Assembly: GCA_963972525.1 (NCBI GenBank)
Contig: CAXAUZ010000005.1
Location: 62,001 to 126,000, forward strand
Direction: 5' to 3'
Origin: Salinilacustrithrix sp003476595
GTDB lineage: Bacteria > Actinomycetota > Acidimicrobiia > Acidimicrobiales > Salinilacustritrichaceae
Length of the DNA stretch: 64,000 nt
The translations under genes and the position numbers were made by a program. Below the pieces are notes generated by a model that ran no database searches, had not been told where the DNA came from, and saw only the letters and a list, made by a program, of their open reading frames with translations. Of this stretch, positions 56,250 to 64,000 are shown piece after piece. Each line of letters opens with the position of its first letter. Position 1 is the stretch's first letter.

Positions 56250-57335
56250 GTGCCCCGCCCCGACCGCATCCTCATGGGCCCCGGGCCCGGCAACCCCTAC
56301 CCCGAGGCCATCGAGGCCTTCATGCGCCCCATGCTCGGGCACCTCGACCCGGCGTTCCTCGCGCTGCTCGACGAGGTGTGCGACCAGCTCCGCACCGTGT
56401 TCGGCACCACCAACGCCCTGACGATCCCGATCAGCGGCACCGGCTCCGCCGGCATGGAGACCTGCATCGTCAACGTGCTCGGCCCGGGCGACGTCGCCGT
56501 CATCGGCGTGAACGGCGTGTTCGGCGCCCGCATGTGCGACGTGGCATCGCGCACCGGCGCCGAGGTGGTCCGGGTCGACTTCGACTGGGGCACGCCCGTC
56601 ACCGCCGACCGGCTGCTCGACGCCCACCCCTCGCCGACGCTCATCGGCATGGTGCACGCCGAGACCTCCACCGGCGCCCGCTCCGACGTGGAGCCCGTCG
56701 CCGCCGGCAAGGGCGACGCCCTCCTGCTGGTCGACTGCGTCACCTCCCTCGGCGGCATCCCGTTCGAGGCCGACGCCTGGGGCATCGACCTCGCCTACTC
56801 GGGCACCCAGAAGTGCCTCGGCGTGCCGCCGGGCCTGTCGCCGATCACGGTGTCGGACCGTGCCCGGGATCGGTTCGTCGAGCGCAGCCAGTCCTGGTAC
56901 CTCGATCTGCGCATGATCGGCAGCTACGTCGGCACCGCCGGCGCCAAGCGCACGTACCACCACACCGCCCCGATCTCGATGATCTACTCCCTCCACGGCG
57001 GGCTCACCGCCCTGCTCGACGAGGGCATCGAGGCGGTCCACGCCCGCCACGCCGAGTGCGGCCAGCTCCTGCAGGACGGCCTGGTCGAGCTCGGCTTCGA
57101 GCTGTTCGCCACCGAGGGCCACCGCCTGCCCGAGCTCACCACCGTGGTGGTGCCCGACGGCGTCGACGAGGCCGCGGTGCGGGCCCGGCTGCTCGAGCGC
57201 TACGACATCGAGGTCGGCGGCGGCCTCGGCGAGTACGCCGGCAAGGTCTGGCGCATCGGCTGCATGGGCCACACCGCCCGGCCGCGCAACGTCACGCTGC
57301 TGTTCGGCGCGCTGCGCGAAGTCCTCGGCCGGTGA
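56250..57335 (+). CDS. Class V aminotransferase (alanine-glyoxylate/serine-pyruvate type)
   Basis: A 361-residue PLP enzyme. MGPGPGNPYPEAIEAF opens it; SGTGSAGMET binds PLP phosphate; the Schiff-base lysine is in YSGTQKCLGVPPGL; VHAETSTGARSDVEPV and YHHTAPISMIYSLH are typical of alanine-glyoxylate/serine-pyruvate aminotransferases. It probably handles glyoxylate or phosphonate-derived amino donors. Its gene ends overlapping the GNAT start codon. Confidence 0.92.
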   Translation: MPRPDRILMGPGPGNPYPEAIEAFMRPMLGHLDPAFLALLDEVCDQLRTVFGTTNALTIPISGTGSAGMETCIVNVLGPGDVAVIGVNGVFGARMCDVASRTGAEVVRVDFDWGTPVTADRLLDAHPSPTLIGMVHAETSTGARSDVEPVAAGKGDALLLVDCVTSLGGIPFEADAWGIDLAYSGTQKCLGVPPGLSPITVSDRARDRFVERSQSWYLDLRMIGSYVGTAGAKRTYHHTAPISMIYSLHGGLTALLDEGIEAVHARHAECGQLLQDGLVELGFELFATEGHRLPELTTVVVPDGVDEAAVRARLLERYDIEVGGGLGEYAGKVWRIGCMGHTARPRNVTLLFGALREVLGR

Positions 57336-57943
57336 GCTGGTCGCCGGCGCAGACGCGGCTGCAGGGGCGCCGCATCGTGCTGCGCCCCCTCGACGTCCGC
57401 GACTTCCCGGCCTGGCGGGACGTGCGCCGGCGGAACACCGGGTGGCTCACGCGCTGGGAGCCACGCCGCATCGCCGGCCAACCCGACGTCGTCGAGAGCA
57501 AGGACGCCTTCGCCGCCCGCTGCTCGGCCCGGGCCCGCGAGTGGCAGCTCGGCACCGGCTACGGCTTCGGCGTGTTCAGCGAGGACGGCGCCCTGATCGG
57601 GGAGATCAACCTGTCGTCGGTGCAGCGGGGCCCCTTCCAGAACGCCTACGTCGGCTACTGGGTCGACGAGGCCAACGCCGGTCGCGGCTACACCCCCGAG
57701 GCCGTCGTCGTCGCGTGCCGCTACGCGTTCGAGGAGCTCGGCCTCCACCGGCTCCAGATCGCCATCATCCCCCGCAACCGGGCCAGCCGCCGGGTGGTCG
57801 AGAAGCTGGCCATCCGCGAGGAGGGCATCGCGCTGCGCTACCTGGAGATCAACGGCGTCTGGGAGGACCACGTGCGCTACGGCATCACGTCCGAGGAGTG
57901 GGACACCCGTCGAGACGAGCTGCTCGAGGCGTGGGTGCTGTGA
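57332..57943 (+). CDS. GNAT acetyltransferase (RimJ/RimL type)
   Basis: A 203-residue acetyltransferase. RLQGRRIVLRPLDVRDFPAW, then GYWVDEANAGRGYTPEAV (acetyl-CoA loop) and RLQIAIIPRNRASRRVVEKL are the RimJ pattern. It acetylates a protein N-terminus, including ribosomal proteins, or a small amine. GTG 57332 overlaps the aminotransferase stop, and its own stop overlaps the lipoprotein start. Confidence 0.9.
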   Translation: MSWSPAQTRLQGRRIVLRPLDVRDFPAWRDVRRRNTGWLTRWEPRRIAGQPDVVESKDAFAARCSARAREWQLGTGYGFGVFSEDGALIGEINLSSVQRGPFQNAYVGYWVDEANAGRGYTPEAVVVACRYAFEELGLHRLQIAIIPRNRASRRVVEKLAIREEGIALRYLEINGVWEDHVRYGITSEEWDTRRDELLEAWVL

Positions 57944-58629
57944 GGGCCCGCAGCGCGCTGCTCGCCGCCGGTCTCGCCGCCGCCGCCCTCGCCGGCTGCG
58001 GGGATGACGACGACGGCCCTCCGGCGGCCGATCCCCTCCCGGAGCAGTCGGAGCTGCCCGGCCACGGCGGCACCGAGGAGGCCGACCCCGGCGATCTCGA
58101 CGTCCCCGAGATCGCCGGCACCACCTTCGCGCCGTTCCCGTCCCTCGGCTTCGGCATCGCCGTCCCCCAGGGCTGGAACGCCACCCGCCTCGACGACGAG
58201 GCCCTCGCCGAGCTCGAGGACGTCCGCCTGGCCGAGCCCTTCTTCCTGGACGCAGCCCGCAACGTGGCCTCCACCGGGGCGCTCTTCTACGCCGCCGGCG
58301 TGGACGACGAGGGGCGCGTCGCCGAGATCAAGGTCGACCTGGAGGAGGCCACGACCGTCGAGGCCGTGCGCACCGCCGCCGAGGCCGAGGTGCTGGCGGC
58401 CGGTGCCACCGACGTGAACGTGGTCGAGGCCGACGACGGCCGGGCCCGCATCGACTTCCGCCTGGCGCAGCCCTCCGCCGAGGACGGCGAGACCATCGAC
58501 TCCTACGTGAGCCGGCTGCTCGTCCCCGACGACGACCAGGTCTGGTCGATCGTGGTCACCAGCGAGGCCGCCGAGACCCAGACCGCGGTCCTGGCCGTCG
58601 TCGACGCCGGCTTCGTCCTCGCCGACTGA
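57940..58629 (+). CDS. Putative lipoprotein
   Basis: A 229-residue lipoprotein: short signal peptide, lipobox LAGC, then a charged linker (GDDDDGPP) and a mature domain starting LGFGIAVPQGWNATRLDDE that resembles the PsbP/Mog1-like fold of actinobacterial lipoproteins. It has the GTGA overlap with the GNAT gene. A family I repeat follows. Confidence 0.75.
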   Translation: MRARSALLAAGLAAAALAGCGDDDDGPPAADPLPEQSELPGHGGTEEADPGDLDVPEIAGTTFAPFPSLGFGIAVPQGWNATRLDDEALAELEDVRLAEPFFLDAARNVASTGALFYAAGVDDEGRVAEIKVDLEEATTVEAVRTAAEAEVLAAGATDVNVVEADDGRARIDFRLAQPSAEDGETIDSYVSRLLVPDDDQVWSIVVTSEAAETQTAVLAVVDAGFVLAD

Positions 58630-58636
58630 CCCCGGA

Positions 58637-58663
58637 GCCGTTCTGGCAGTGGTGGTGTCGCGG
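58637..58663 (+). repeat. Family I intergenic repeat, variant copy
   Basis: CCGTTCTGGCAGTGGTGGTG then TCGCGG, between convergent stop codons of the lipoprotein and enoyl-CoA hydratase genes; it has TT instead of AA before CTGGCAG, like the copy at 63122. Confidence 0.65.
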
Positions 58664-59416
58664 CTACTTCTTGGAGATCTTGGCCTGCAGCGCGGCGAGT
58701 CGCTCCTTGAACGCCGGCTGGTTCAGCGACCACACCTGCGGATCCAGCTCGCGCTCGACGGCGGCGTCGTGGTCGCTGATGTCGGCCATGTCCTGGATGG
58801 AGGCCTTGATCTTCATCACCAGGTCCCGCGGCGCCTCGGCCGAGGCGCGGGCCATGTCGATGCAGTGGTCGAGCAGCTCGGCGTCGGGCACGCAGCGGTG
58901 GACCAGGCCGACCCGCTCGGCCTCCTTGCCGTCCATGACCTGACCGAGCAGCACGGCGGCGGTGACGGCCTGCGGACCGGCGATGCGGCGGTACATCCAG
59001 GTGTGGCCGCCGCCGGGGTGGAGACCGAGCTGGAGGAAGCGGGTGTCGAACTTCGCCCGCTCGGCGGCGATGCGCACGTCGCAGACCAGGGCCAGGTTCA
59101 TCCCGGCCCCGACGGCGGCGCCGTTCACCGCGGCGATGGTGGGCAGCGGGCAGCGACCGAAGCGCAGGAAGCCCTGGTAGATCGACATCAGGCCCTCGCG
59201 CTGGGAGGAGCCGAGGTGGGAGAGGTCGGCGCCGGCGCAGAAGGCGGGCGGCTCACCGGTGACGACCACGGCCCCGACAGACTCGTCGGCCTCGATGGCG
59301 TCCATCGCGGCCATCACCTCCTCCACCATGCCGAGGTTCAGCGCGTTGCGCTTGTCCGGGTCGTTCAGGGTGACGACGGCGACGCCGTCGGTGATCTCGG
59401 TGGTGACCTGGCTCAT
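58664..59416 (-). CDS. Enoyl-CoA hydratase/isomerase family protein
   Basis: A 250-residue crotonase: EPPAFCAGADLSHLG (oxyanion hole), NGAAVGAGMNLALVCDVRIA, and LGLHPGGGHTWMYRRI. The first catalytic-Glu position is Asn (GMNLAL) and the second is not clear, so chemistry other than simple hydration is likely. ATG 59416 gives the standard MSQVTTEITDGVAVVTLN start. Confidence 0.86.
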   Translation of the reverse strand: MSQVTTEITDGVAVVTLNDPDKRNALNLGMVEEVMAAMDAIEADESVGAVVVTGEPPAFCAGADLSHLGSSQREGLMSIYQGFLRFGRCPLPTIAAVNGAAVGAGMNLALVCDVRIAAERAKFDTRFLQLGLHPGGGHTWMYRRIAGPQAVTAAVLLGQVMDGKEAERVGLVHRCVPDAELLDHCIDMARASAEAPRDLVMKIKASIQDMADISDHDAAVERELDPQVWSLNQPAFKERLAALQAKISKK

Positions 59417-59444
59417 CGGAGCGAGTCTGGCAGACCGCTCCCGC

Positions 59445-59930
59445 TCAGCCCGGGGGTGGCCCGACCTCGCGGACGTGGTCCCGCACCCTGCGCAGCAGAT
59501 CGGTGAGCTGACCCAGCTCGGCACCGTCGAGCGCGCCGCCCAGCAGCTGCTCGAGGTCGGCGACGTGGCACGGAGCGGCGGACGCCAGCAGCGCCCGGCC
59601 CTGCTCGGTGAGCACCGCCAGCATCCCGCGCCGGTCCTCCGGGCACGCCTCCCGCCGCACGACGCCATCGGCCTCCATGCGGTCGATGAGGCGGGTGAGC
59701 CCGCTCGTGCTCATCGTCATGTCGCGGGCCAGCACCGTCATGCGCAGGCGGCTGTCGGGGGACCGGGCCAGGCGGATCAGCACGCTGAGCCAACCGAGGG
59801 GCACGCCGGCCTCGGCATCGAGGTTGCGCTGCAGGGCGTTGTGGAGCTCGTTGTGGGCCTCGATCAGCATCCCGAAGGCCTCGATGCGGGGGTCGTCGAG
59901 GTGCTCGGCGGGATCGGTGGGGAGGGCCAT
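59445..59930 (-). CDS. MarR-family transcriptional regulator
   Basis: A 161-residue winged-helix dimer. The recognition helix is in LARDMTMSTSGLTRLIDRME and the wing in RREACPEDRRGMLAVLT. It is divergent from yceI, and two palindromes sharing the half-site TYGTTG lie in the shared promoter, so it probably represses itself and yceI. ATG 59930 has a TAACGT box 6 nt upstream. Confidence 0.92.
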   Translation of the reverse strand: MALPTDPAEHLDDPRIEAFGMLIEAHNELHNALQRNLDAEAGVPLGWLSVLIRLARSPDSRLRMTVLARDMTMSTSGLTRLIDRMEADGVVRREACPEDRRGMLAVLTEQGRALLASAAPCHVADLEQLLGGALDGAELGQLTDLLRRVRDHVREVGPPPG

Positions 59931-59968
59931 GGGTCCACGTTACGAACAACTCGTTGCGCGCGCAACGA
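59931..59968 (-). promoter_or_regulatory. marR promoter with operator 1
   Basis: Minus strand: TTGCGC, 17 bp, TAACGT, 6 nt, ATG. The perfect 18-bp palindrome TCGTTGCGCGCGCAACGA (59951-59968) covers this -35 and also the yceI -35, so one bound dimer would block both promoters. Confidence 0.7.
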
Positions 59969-59998
59969 TCTGCTGCTATGTTGTTGTTCAGGCAACAA
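59954..59998 (+). promoter_or_regulatory. yceI promoter with operator 2
   Basis: Plus strand: TTGCGC (59954), 17 bp, TATGTT (59977). A second 18-bp site TTGTTG-N6-CAACAA (59981-59998) follows the -10, with the same 6-6-6 layout as operator 1. Confidence 0.7.
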
Positions 59999-60032
59999 TC
60001 CCGCTGACAAAGATCCCCCAGGAGCACCCACC

Positions 60033-60602
60033 ATGTCTGACACCCTGACCCGCACCGCCGCCGACACCACCGTCCCCGTCGCCGGCACCTACCAGCTCGA
60101 CCCGAGCCACAGCAGCGCCGACTTCCAGGTCCGCCACCTCGGCCTCTCCAAGGTCCGGGGCGGCTTCGCCATCGAGTCCGGCACCGTCGTCATCGGCGAG
60201 GACCCCACCCAGAGCTCGGTCGAGGTCTCCCTCGATGCCGCCAGCTTCAGCACCGGCGCCGAGGACCGCGACACCCACGTCAAGTCGGCGGACTTCCTCG
60301 ACATCGAGCAGTTCCCGAAGGTCACCTTCCGCTCCACCGGCGTGCGCCAGTCCGGCGACGACTGGAAGGTCGACGGTGACCTCACCGTCAAGGACGTGAC
60401 CCGCCCCGTGACCCTCGACGTCGAGTTCGAGGGCGCCAACAAGGATCCGTGGGGCAACGGCCGCATCGCGTTCGCCGGCGAGACCGAGATCAACCGCGAG
60501 GACTTCGGCATCACCTGGAACCAGGCCCTGGAGACCGGTGGCGTGCTCGTGGGCAAGAACGTCAAGATCGTGATCGACGTCCAGGCCGTGGCCGAGGGCT
60601 GA
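60033..60602 (+). CDS. YceI-family protein
   Basis: A 189-residue lipocalin-like isoprenoid-binding protein: YQLDPSHSSADFQVRHLGLS, GTVVIGEDPTQSSVEVSLDAAS, DTHVKSADFLDIEQFPKVTF and TVKDVTRPVTLDVEF. There is no signal peptide, so it is cytoplasmic, unlike proteobacterial YceI. ATG 60033 has SD CAGGAG. It is probably controlled by the divergent MarR regulator. Confidence 0.92.
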   Translation: MSDTLTRTAADTTVPVAGTYQLDPSHSSADFQVRHLGLSKVRGGFAIESGTVVIGEDPTQSSVEVSLDAASFSTGAEDRDTHVKSADFLDIEQFPKVTFRSTGVRQSGDDWKVDGDLTVKDVTRPVTLDVEFEGANKDPWGNGRIAFAGETEINREDFGITWNQALETGGVLVGKNVKIVIDVQAVAEG

Positions 60603-60695
60603 GGAAGCAACCGGCCGCCACCGCGGCGGCCGAACCACCAGCGACGACCGGGGTCCGGCCCGCCCGGACCCCGTCGTCCTGCCAGAGGAGCGAAC

Positions 60696-61166
60696 ATGGA
60701 ACCCGTCCACGTCACCGAGCTGAACCACGCCGTGCTCTACGTGCGCGACGTCCCCACCGCCGTCGACTTCTACCGAGACGTCCTCGGCTTCCAGGTCGTG
60801 GACGAGATGCCGGGCCGGGCCGCGTTCCTGCGGGCCGGCGGATCGAGCAACCACCACGACCTCGGCCTCATCGGCGTCGGCGCCGGCGCACCCCGCCCGC
60901 CCCACGGCGCCACCGGCCTCTACCACCTGGCCTGGCGGGTCGGGTCCATCCACGAGCTCTCCCGGGCACGCGACGTGCTCGCCGAGGCCGGTGCGCTGCG
61001 CGGCCAGTCCGACCACGGCGTGTCCAAGTCGCTGTACGGGGTCGACCCCGACGGCAACGAGTTCGAGCTCATGTACCTGCTGCCCGAGGACGAGTGGGGC
61101 GAGTACGCCACCCGCGCCGTCGTGCAGCCGCTCGACCTCGACACCGAGGTCGCCCAGCGCTCCTGA
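60696..61166 (+). CDS. VOC-family (glyoxalase/extradiol-like) protein
   Basis: A 156-residue vicinal-oxygen-chelate protein with two beta-alpha-beta-beta-beta modules: ELNHAVLYVRDVPTAVDFYRD (metal His), GLYHLAWRVGS (His) and PDGNEFELMYL (Glu). The metal site is intact; it may be a glyoxalase-type or ring-cleaving enzyme. ATG 60696 has SD AGAGGAG. The 93 bp separating it from yceI hold no other gene, and a shared transcript is possible. Confidence 0.88.
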   Translation: MEPVHVTELNHAVLYVRDVPTAVDFYRDVLGFQVVDEMPGRAAFLRAGGSSNHHDLGLIGVGAGAPRPPHGATGLYHLAWRVGSIHELSRARDVLAEAGALRGQSDHGVSKSLYGVDPDGNEFELMYLLPEDEWGEYATRAVVQPLDLDTEVAQRS

Positions 61167-61185
61167 GTGCCCGCGCTCCCGAGCG

Positions 61186-62217
61186 TCAGCGCGGCCGGCG
61201 CACGACCGCCGGCGAGCGACGGAAGAAGTCCTCGACCTCGCGCTCGTACTGGTACTCGGCCTTGGGCCCCACCGTGCGCTTGAGGCGGAGCGATTCGATG
61301 AAGGCCTGCACGGCGCCCGCCGAGGTGTGCGTGTAGTCGAAGCCGGCCCGCTTGAGGCGGCCGTTGTCCAGGCCCCGGCCGTACTTGAGCAGGTCGACGA
61401 TCTCCGGTGGGATGTCCACCCCGAGGCGGGCGAGCGCAGCGGTGACGAGACCCTGGCCGATCGGCGGGAGCGGCACGGTGCGCTTGCCGCAGATGCCCGC
61501 CACCTCGCTCCAGGGCAGGAGGCCGTCACCGGCCACGTTGAACACGCCGGCCAGCTCGTGGTCGAGCACGAACAGCATCGCCCGCACCACGTCGTCCTCG
61601 TGGACGAACTGGAAGCGGGGATCGAAGCCGAACACGTGCGGCACGACGGGCAGCTCGAGCATGCGCGACAGCGGGGTGCTCAGCTCGGGGCCGAGCACGT
61701 TGGAGAACCGCAGCATGGTCACGGCCACGTGCGGGTTGTCGACGGCGAAGTCGCGGACGTAGCTCTCCACCTCGGCCAGCGATCGCTCGACCCGGTGCTT
61801 GGGCGGCTTCTGCCGGGGCGTCTCCTCGGTGAACCACACCGGGTCGCTCGGCTCGCAGCCGTAGACGTAGGACGAGGACTTCACGACCACGGTCCGGACC
61901 GAGGAGTCGGTGGCCGCGGCGAACAGGTTCATCGTGCCGATGACGTTGATCTCGTGCATCGTGCGACCCCGCATCTGGGTCGAGTCCACGACCAGGAACG
62001 TGTGCACGATCGTGTCGACCTGGGTCGCCTCCACGATGCGGGACAGGATCGAGTAGTTCTCGTCGCTCTTGACGTACTCGGTGCGCTCGAGCTCGAGCAG
62101 CGGTTCACGGGTGTCGAGGCCGACGATGACGTCCACGCCGGGGTCGGCCTCGAGGGCCTTGGCGACGCGGGCCCCCCAGAACGTGCCGAGGCCGGTGACG
62201 AGGACGCGCTTGCCCAT
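61186..62217 (-). CDS. NAD-dependent epimerase/dehydratase family protein
   Basis: A 343-residue extended-SDR protein. MGKRVLVTGLGTFWGARVAK carries a variant nucleotide loop; SSSYVYGCE and HRVERSLAEVESYV mark the active-site region, although the Tyr-x-x-x-Lys pair is not standard (RVERS), so catalysis may be lost or changed. Its C-terminal part (YTHTSAGAVQAFIESLRLK) is typical of actinobacterial epimerase-like proteins next to acyltransferases. The ATG overlaps the acyltransferase stop by one base (TGATG). Confidence 0.85.
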   Translation of the reverse strand: MGKRVLVTGLGTFWGARVAKALEADPGVDVIVGLDTREPLLELERTEYVKSDENYSILSRIVEATQVDTIVHTFLVVDSTQMRGRTMHEINVIGTMNLFAAATDSSVRTVVVKSSSYVYGCEPSDPVWFTEETPRQKPPKHRVERSLAEVESYVRDFAVDNPHVAVTMLRFSNVLGPELSTPLSRMLELPVVPHVFGFDPRFQFVHEDDVVRAMLFVLDHELAGVFNVAGDGLLPWSEVAGICGKRTVPLPPIGQGLVTAALARLGVDIPPEIVDLLKYGRGLDNGRLKRAGFDYTHTSAGAVQAFIESLRLKRTVGPKAEYQYEREVEDFFRRSPAVVRRPR

Positions 62218-63104
62218 CACCCGCTCCAGACGGATCGGCGGTGGCGCAGCATGTCGTACAGCGCATCCTGGATCTGCTCGCGGATCGACTCGGCCTCGTC
62301 CATCACCTTGCTGCGGCTGTACCGGGGTTGGTCGGGCGGGACGTCGAAGTGGACCGGATCGAGGACCCGGAGCTTGAACTTGGCCGGCAGGTGGACCAGC
62401 GCCCCGAGCGGCCCGAGCAGCGGTCCGAAGGCCAACATGTTGGCGGTGACGGGCGCGTAGGGGAGGCTGAGCGCCTTGGCGAGCGGGGTGAGGTTCGCCA
62501 GCGTCGGCATCGACTCCTCGGCGCCGACCACGGCGATGGGGATCACGGGCACGCCGGCCCGCATGGCGATCTGCACGAAGCCGGCCCGGCCGAAGCGCCG
62601 CAGCTGGTAGCGCTCGTCGAAGGTCTTGCCCGGCCCCTTGGAGCCCTCGGGGAACACGAGCACCAGCTGCTGCTGCTGGCGCAGGAGGCGGTAGGCGTTG
62701 TCCGGGTGGGCGAGCACGCCGCCGGCCCGGGACCACAGGGTGCCGACGACGGGCACCTTCTTGAACAGCTCGTCGGCGAGGCCGTAGACGGGCCGCTCCA
62801 GCTCGGTCTCGATGCCGTGCATGATCACCGGGGCGTCGCTCGGGATCGCCGCCGCGTGGTTGGCCACCAGCAGTGCCCCGCCGTCGGTCGGGATCTTCTC
62901 CAACCCCTCCCACTCGACCCGGAACCAGTGGTCGTACATCGGCGCGAAGAGGGTGCGGGCCAGCCGGCGGGTGCGCTCGGAGCGGCCCCACTCGTCGACG
63001 TCGGAGGCCCGCGGGTCGTCCAGCTCGGGCGCTGCCGTCGGCGGCACGTGCACCGGCAGGAGCTGTCCGGTGGCGCGGACCGACTCGGCGGTGGGGCGGG
63101 CCAT
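62217..63104 (-). CDS. Lysophospholipid/1-acylglycerol-3-phosphate acyltransferase family protein
   Basis: A 295-residue PlsC-type acyltransferase. The catalytic His is in LLVANHAAAIPSDAPV (HX6D spacing, as in MGAT/actinobacterial LPLAT members), and FPEGSKGPGK is the phosphate-binding block. It probably acylates a glycerolipid at the membrane. ATG 63104 has a TACGCT box 7 nt upstream. It is followed by the epimerase gene in one operon. Confidence 0.9.
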   Translation of the reverse strand: MARPTAESVRATGQLLPVHVPPTAAPELDDPRASDVDEWGRSERTRRLARTLFAPMYDHWFRVEWEGLEKIPTDGGALLVANHAAAIPSDAPVIMHGIETELERPVYGLADELFKKVPVVGTLWSRAGGVLAHPDNAYRLLRQQQQLVLVFPEGSKGPGKTFDERYQLRRFGRAGFVQIAMRAGVPVIPIAVVGAEESMPTLANLTPLAKALSLPYAPVTANMLAFGPLLGPLGALVHLPAKFKLRVLDPVHFDVPPDQPRYSRSKVMDEAESIREQIQDALYDMLRHRRSVWSG

Positions 63105-63117
63105 GGCGGCGAGCGTA
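63105..63117 (-). promoter_or_regulatory. Leaderless -10 box, acyltransferase-epimerase operon
   Basis: Minus strand TACGCT, 7 nt, then ATG 63104. Confidence 0.5.
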
Positions 63118-63121
63118 CCGA

Positions 63122-63150
63122 CCCCGTTCTGGCAGTGCCGATGTCACGCC
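63122..63150 (+). repeat. Family I intergenic repeat, variant copy
   Basis: CCCGTTCTGGCAGTGCCGAT then GTCACGC, between divergent genes, so this copy is not at a gene 3' end. Confidence 0.6.
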
Positions 63151-63191
63151 CGAGGTGGTCGGGGCGGGGCGGGACGGCGCCGACGCGTCGT

Positions 63192-63205
63192 TAGCGTGCC
63201 CGGCG
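63192..63205 (+). promoter_or_regulatory. Leaderless -10 box, MFS gene
   Basis: TAGCGT, 8 nt, then ATG 63206. Confidence 0.45.
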
Positions 63206-64000
63206 ATGGCGATCGACGAACCGCAGGCGGAGCGTGCCCGCCCCGGCCTCCGCGAGGCGGGAGCGGCGCTGCGGATCCCGGACTTCCGCCGGTTCTGGAT
63301 CGGCGCCACGATCTCCAACAGCGGCACGTGGATGCAGAACGTCACCGTGCCCTACGTGCTGTTCCAGCTCACGGACAGCGCGACCTGGGTCGGCCTCGCC
63401 TCGTTCCTGCAGTTCCTCCCCGCCCTGTTCATGGGGCCCCTCGGGGGCACCCTGGCCGACCGCTACCCCCGACGCACCGTCCTGCTCGTCGCCCAGTCCG
63501 CCCTCGCCCTCGCTGCCGTCGGGTTGTGGCTCCTGTGGAGCTCGGGCGTCGCCGAGCCGTGGAGCATCACGGCGATGGTGGCCCTCTTCGGCGCCATCGC
63601 CGGCACATCGATCGGGGCGTGGCAGGCGTTCGTGTCCGAGCTGGTGCCCCGCCACCTGCTGCTCAACGCCGTGACGCTGAACTCGGCGCAGTTCAACGCC
63701 GCCCGGGCGGTGGGACCGGCCCTCGGCGGCCTCGTCCTCGGCACGCTCGGGCCGTCGTGGGCGTTCGGGCTGAACGCGCTGTCCTACGTGGCGGTGCTGT
63801 TCGCGCTGGCCACCATCCATCCGGCTCCGGTCGAGCGAGCGCCGCGGTCGGGTTCGGTGCTCGGCGACCTGCGGGAGACGGCGGCCTACGTGCGCAACAT
63901 GCCGGGCATCGCCACCTGCATCGTGGTTGTCATCGCCCTCGGCTTCTTCGGGAACCCGGTGTTCCCCCTGCTGGCCGTGTTCGCCGAGCAGGTGTTCGAG
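63206..64000 (+). CDS. MFS transporter, N-terminal part (runs off window)
   Basis: The first 265 residues of a major facilitator, with about six TM segments visible. RIPDFRRFWIGATISNSGTWMQ at the start and GPLGGTLADRYPRRTVLL (motif A) match the enterobactin-exporter/transmembrane-secretion-effector group (EntS-like). Substrate unknown; the second half lies beyond the window. Confidence 0.9.
   Translation, partial: MAIDEPQAERARPGLREAGAALRIPDFRRFWIGATISNSGTWMQNVTVPYVLFQLTDSATWVGLASFLQFLPALFMGPLGGTLADRYPRRTVLLVAQSALALAAVGLWLLWSSGVAEPWSITAMVALFGAIAGTSIGAWQAFVSELVPRHLLLNAVTLNSAQFNAARAVGPALGGLVLGTLGPSWAFGLNALSYVAVLFALATIHPAPVERAPRSGSVLGDLRETAAYVRNMPGIATCIVVVIALGFFGNPVFPLLAVFAEQVFE

Overview
This is one 64 kb stretch of very high-GC chromosome. 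The genes are tightly packed, many start with GTG or TTG, and many stop/start codons overlap as GTGA or ATGA. The gene content (a eukaryote-type one-chain acyl-CoA carboxylase, Ada/AlkA fusion, NfuA, TldD/TldE, Maf-DusB, CoxDEFG accessory genes, class III cyclases, an LPxTG surface protein, DUF3516 helicase) points to an actinobacterium, most likely class Acidimicrobiia near Iamia. That placement is inference from gene content. I see no rRNA, tRNA, CRISPR array, integrase or insertion sequence.

Layout. 1-6.2 kb: start of glutamate synthase (leaving the window), a small lipoprotein, a flavodoxin-like protein, a DUF3516 helicase, a hexapeptide acetyltransferase and a lipoprotein. 6.3-11.7 kb: a 1822-residue carboxylase. 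11.8-18.7 kb: lipoprotein plus adenylate cyclase, an enoyl-CoA hydratase, an alkylation-repair operon (Ada-AlkA fusion, Ogt) and an MMPL exporter. 18.8-26 kb: Maf-DusB, ABC-F ATPase, SDR, an AbiEi/DUF559 nuclease-like gene bracketed by repeats, an enoyl-CoA hydratase and NfuA. 26-36 kb: a hairpin-rich gap, Dxs, a cyclase, DUF2332, PAP2, a lipoprotein-hydrolase pair, a thioesterase and TldD-TldE. 36-45 kb: UppP, a sortase-type surface hydrolase, a SAF protein, an FmdB zinc ribbon behind a CIRCE element, PlsY, GalU, a small ORF, hot-dog and HSL enzymes, MoeA. 45-49.7 kb: a truncated LuxR-type regulator fused at a deletion scar to DUF4242, a TauD-TetR operon with two palindromic operators, a phosphotransferase and a Dabb protein. 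49.7-54.8 kb: a CoxD-CoxE-XdhC-XdhC-MocA-CoxG set for maturing a molybdenum hydroxylase, without the structural coxMSL genes. 54.8-64 kb: DUF501-Ppx fusion, aminotransferase, GNAT, lipoprotein, enoyl-CoA hydratase, MarR/YceI divergent pair, VOC protein, epimerase plus acyltransferase, and the start of an MFS transporter.

The most unusual signal is not a gene. At least five families of short palindromic or conserved repeats sit between genes. One family occurs only as doublets with a fixed 62-bp period at three loci; two of these doublets bracket the DUF559 nuclease-like gene, and one repeat supplies that gene's stop codon and last ten codons. Another family occurs six times outside genes and also as two tandem 30-bp copies read in frame inside the Ada-AlkA linker. 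This looks like a REP/BIME-like system, possibly with an unrecognised mobilising or binding protein. A second recurrent signal is a TANNNT box 6-8 nt before the start codon of about 18 genes, the expected signature of leaderless transcription.
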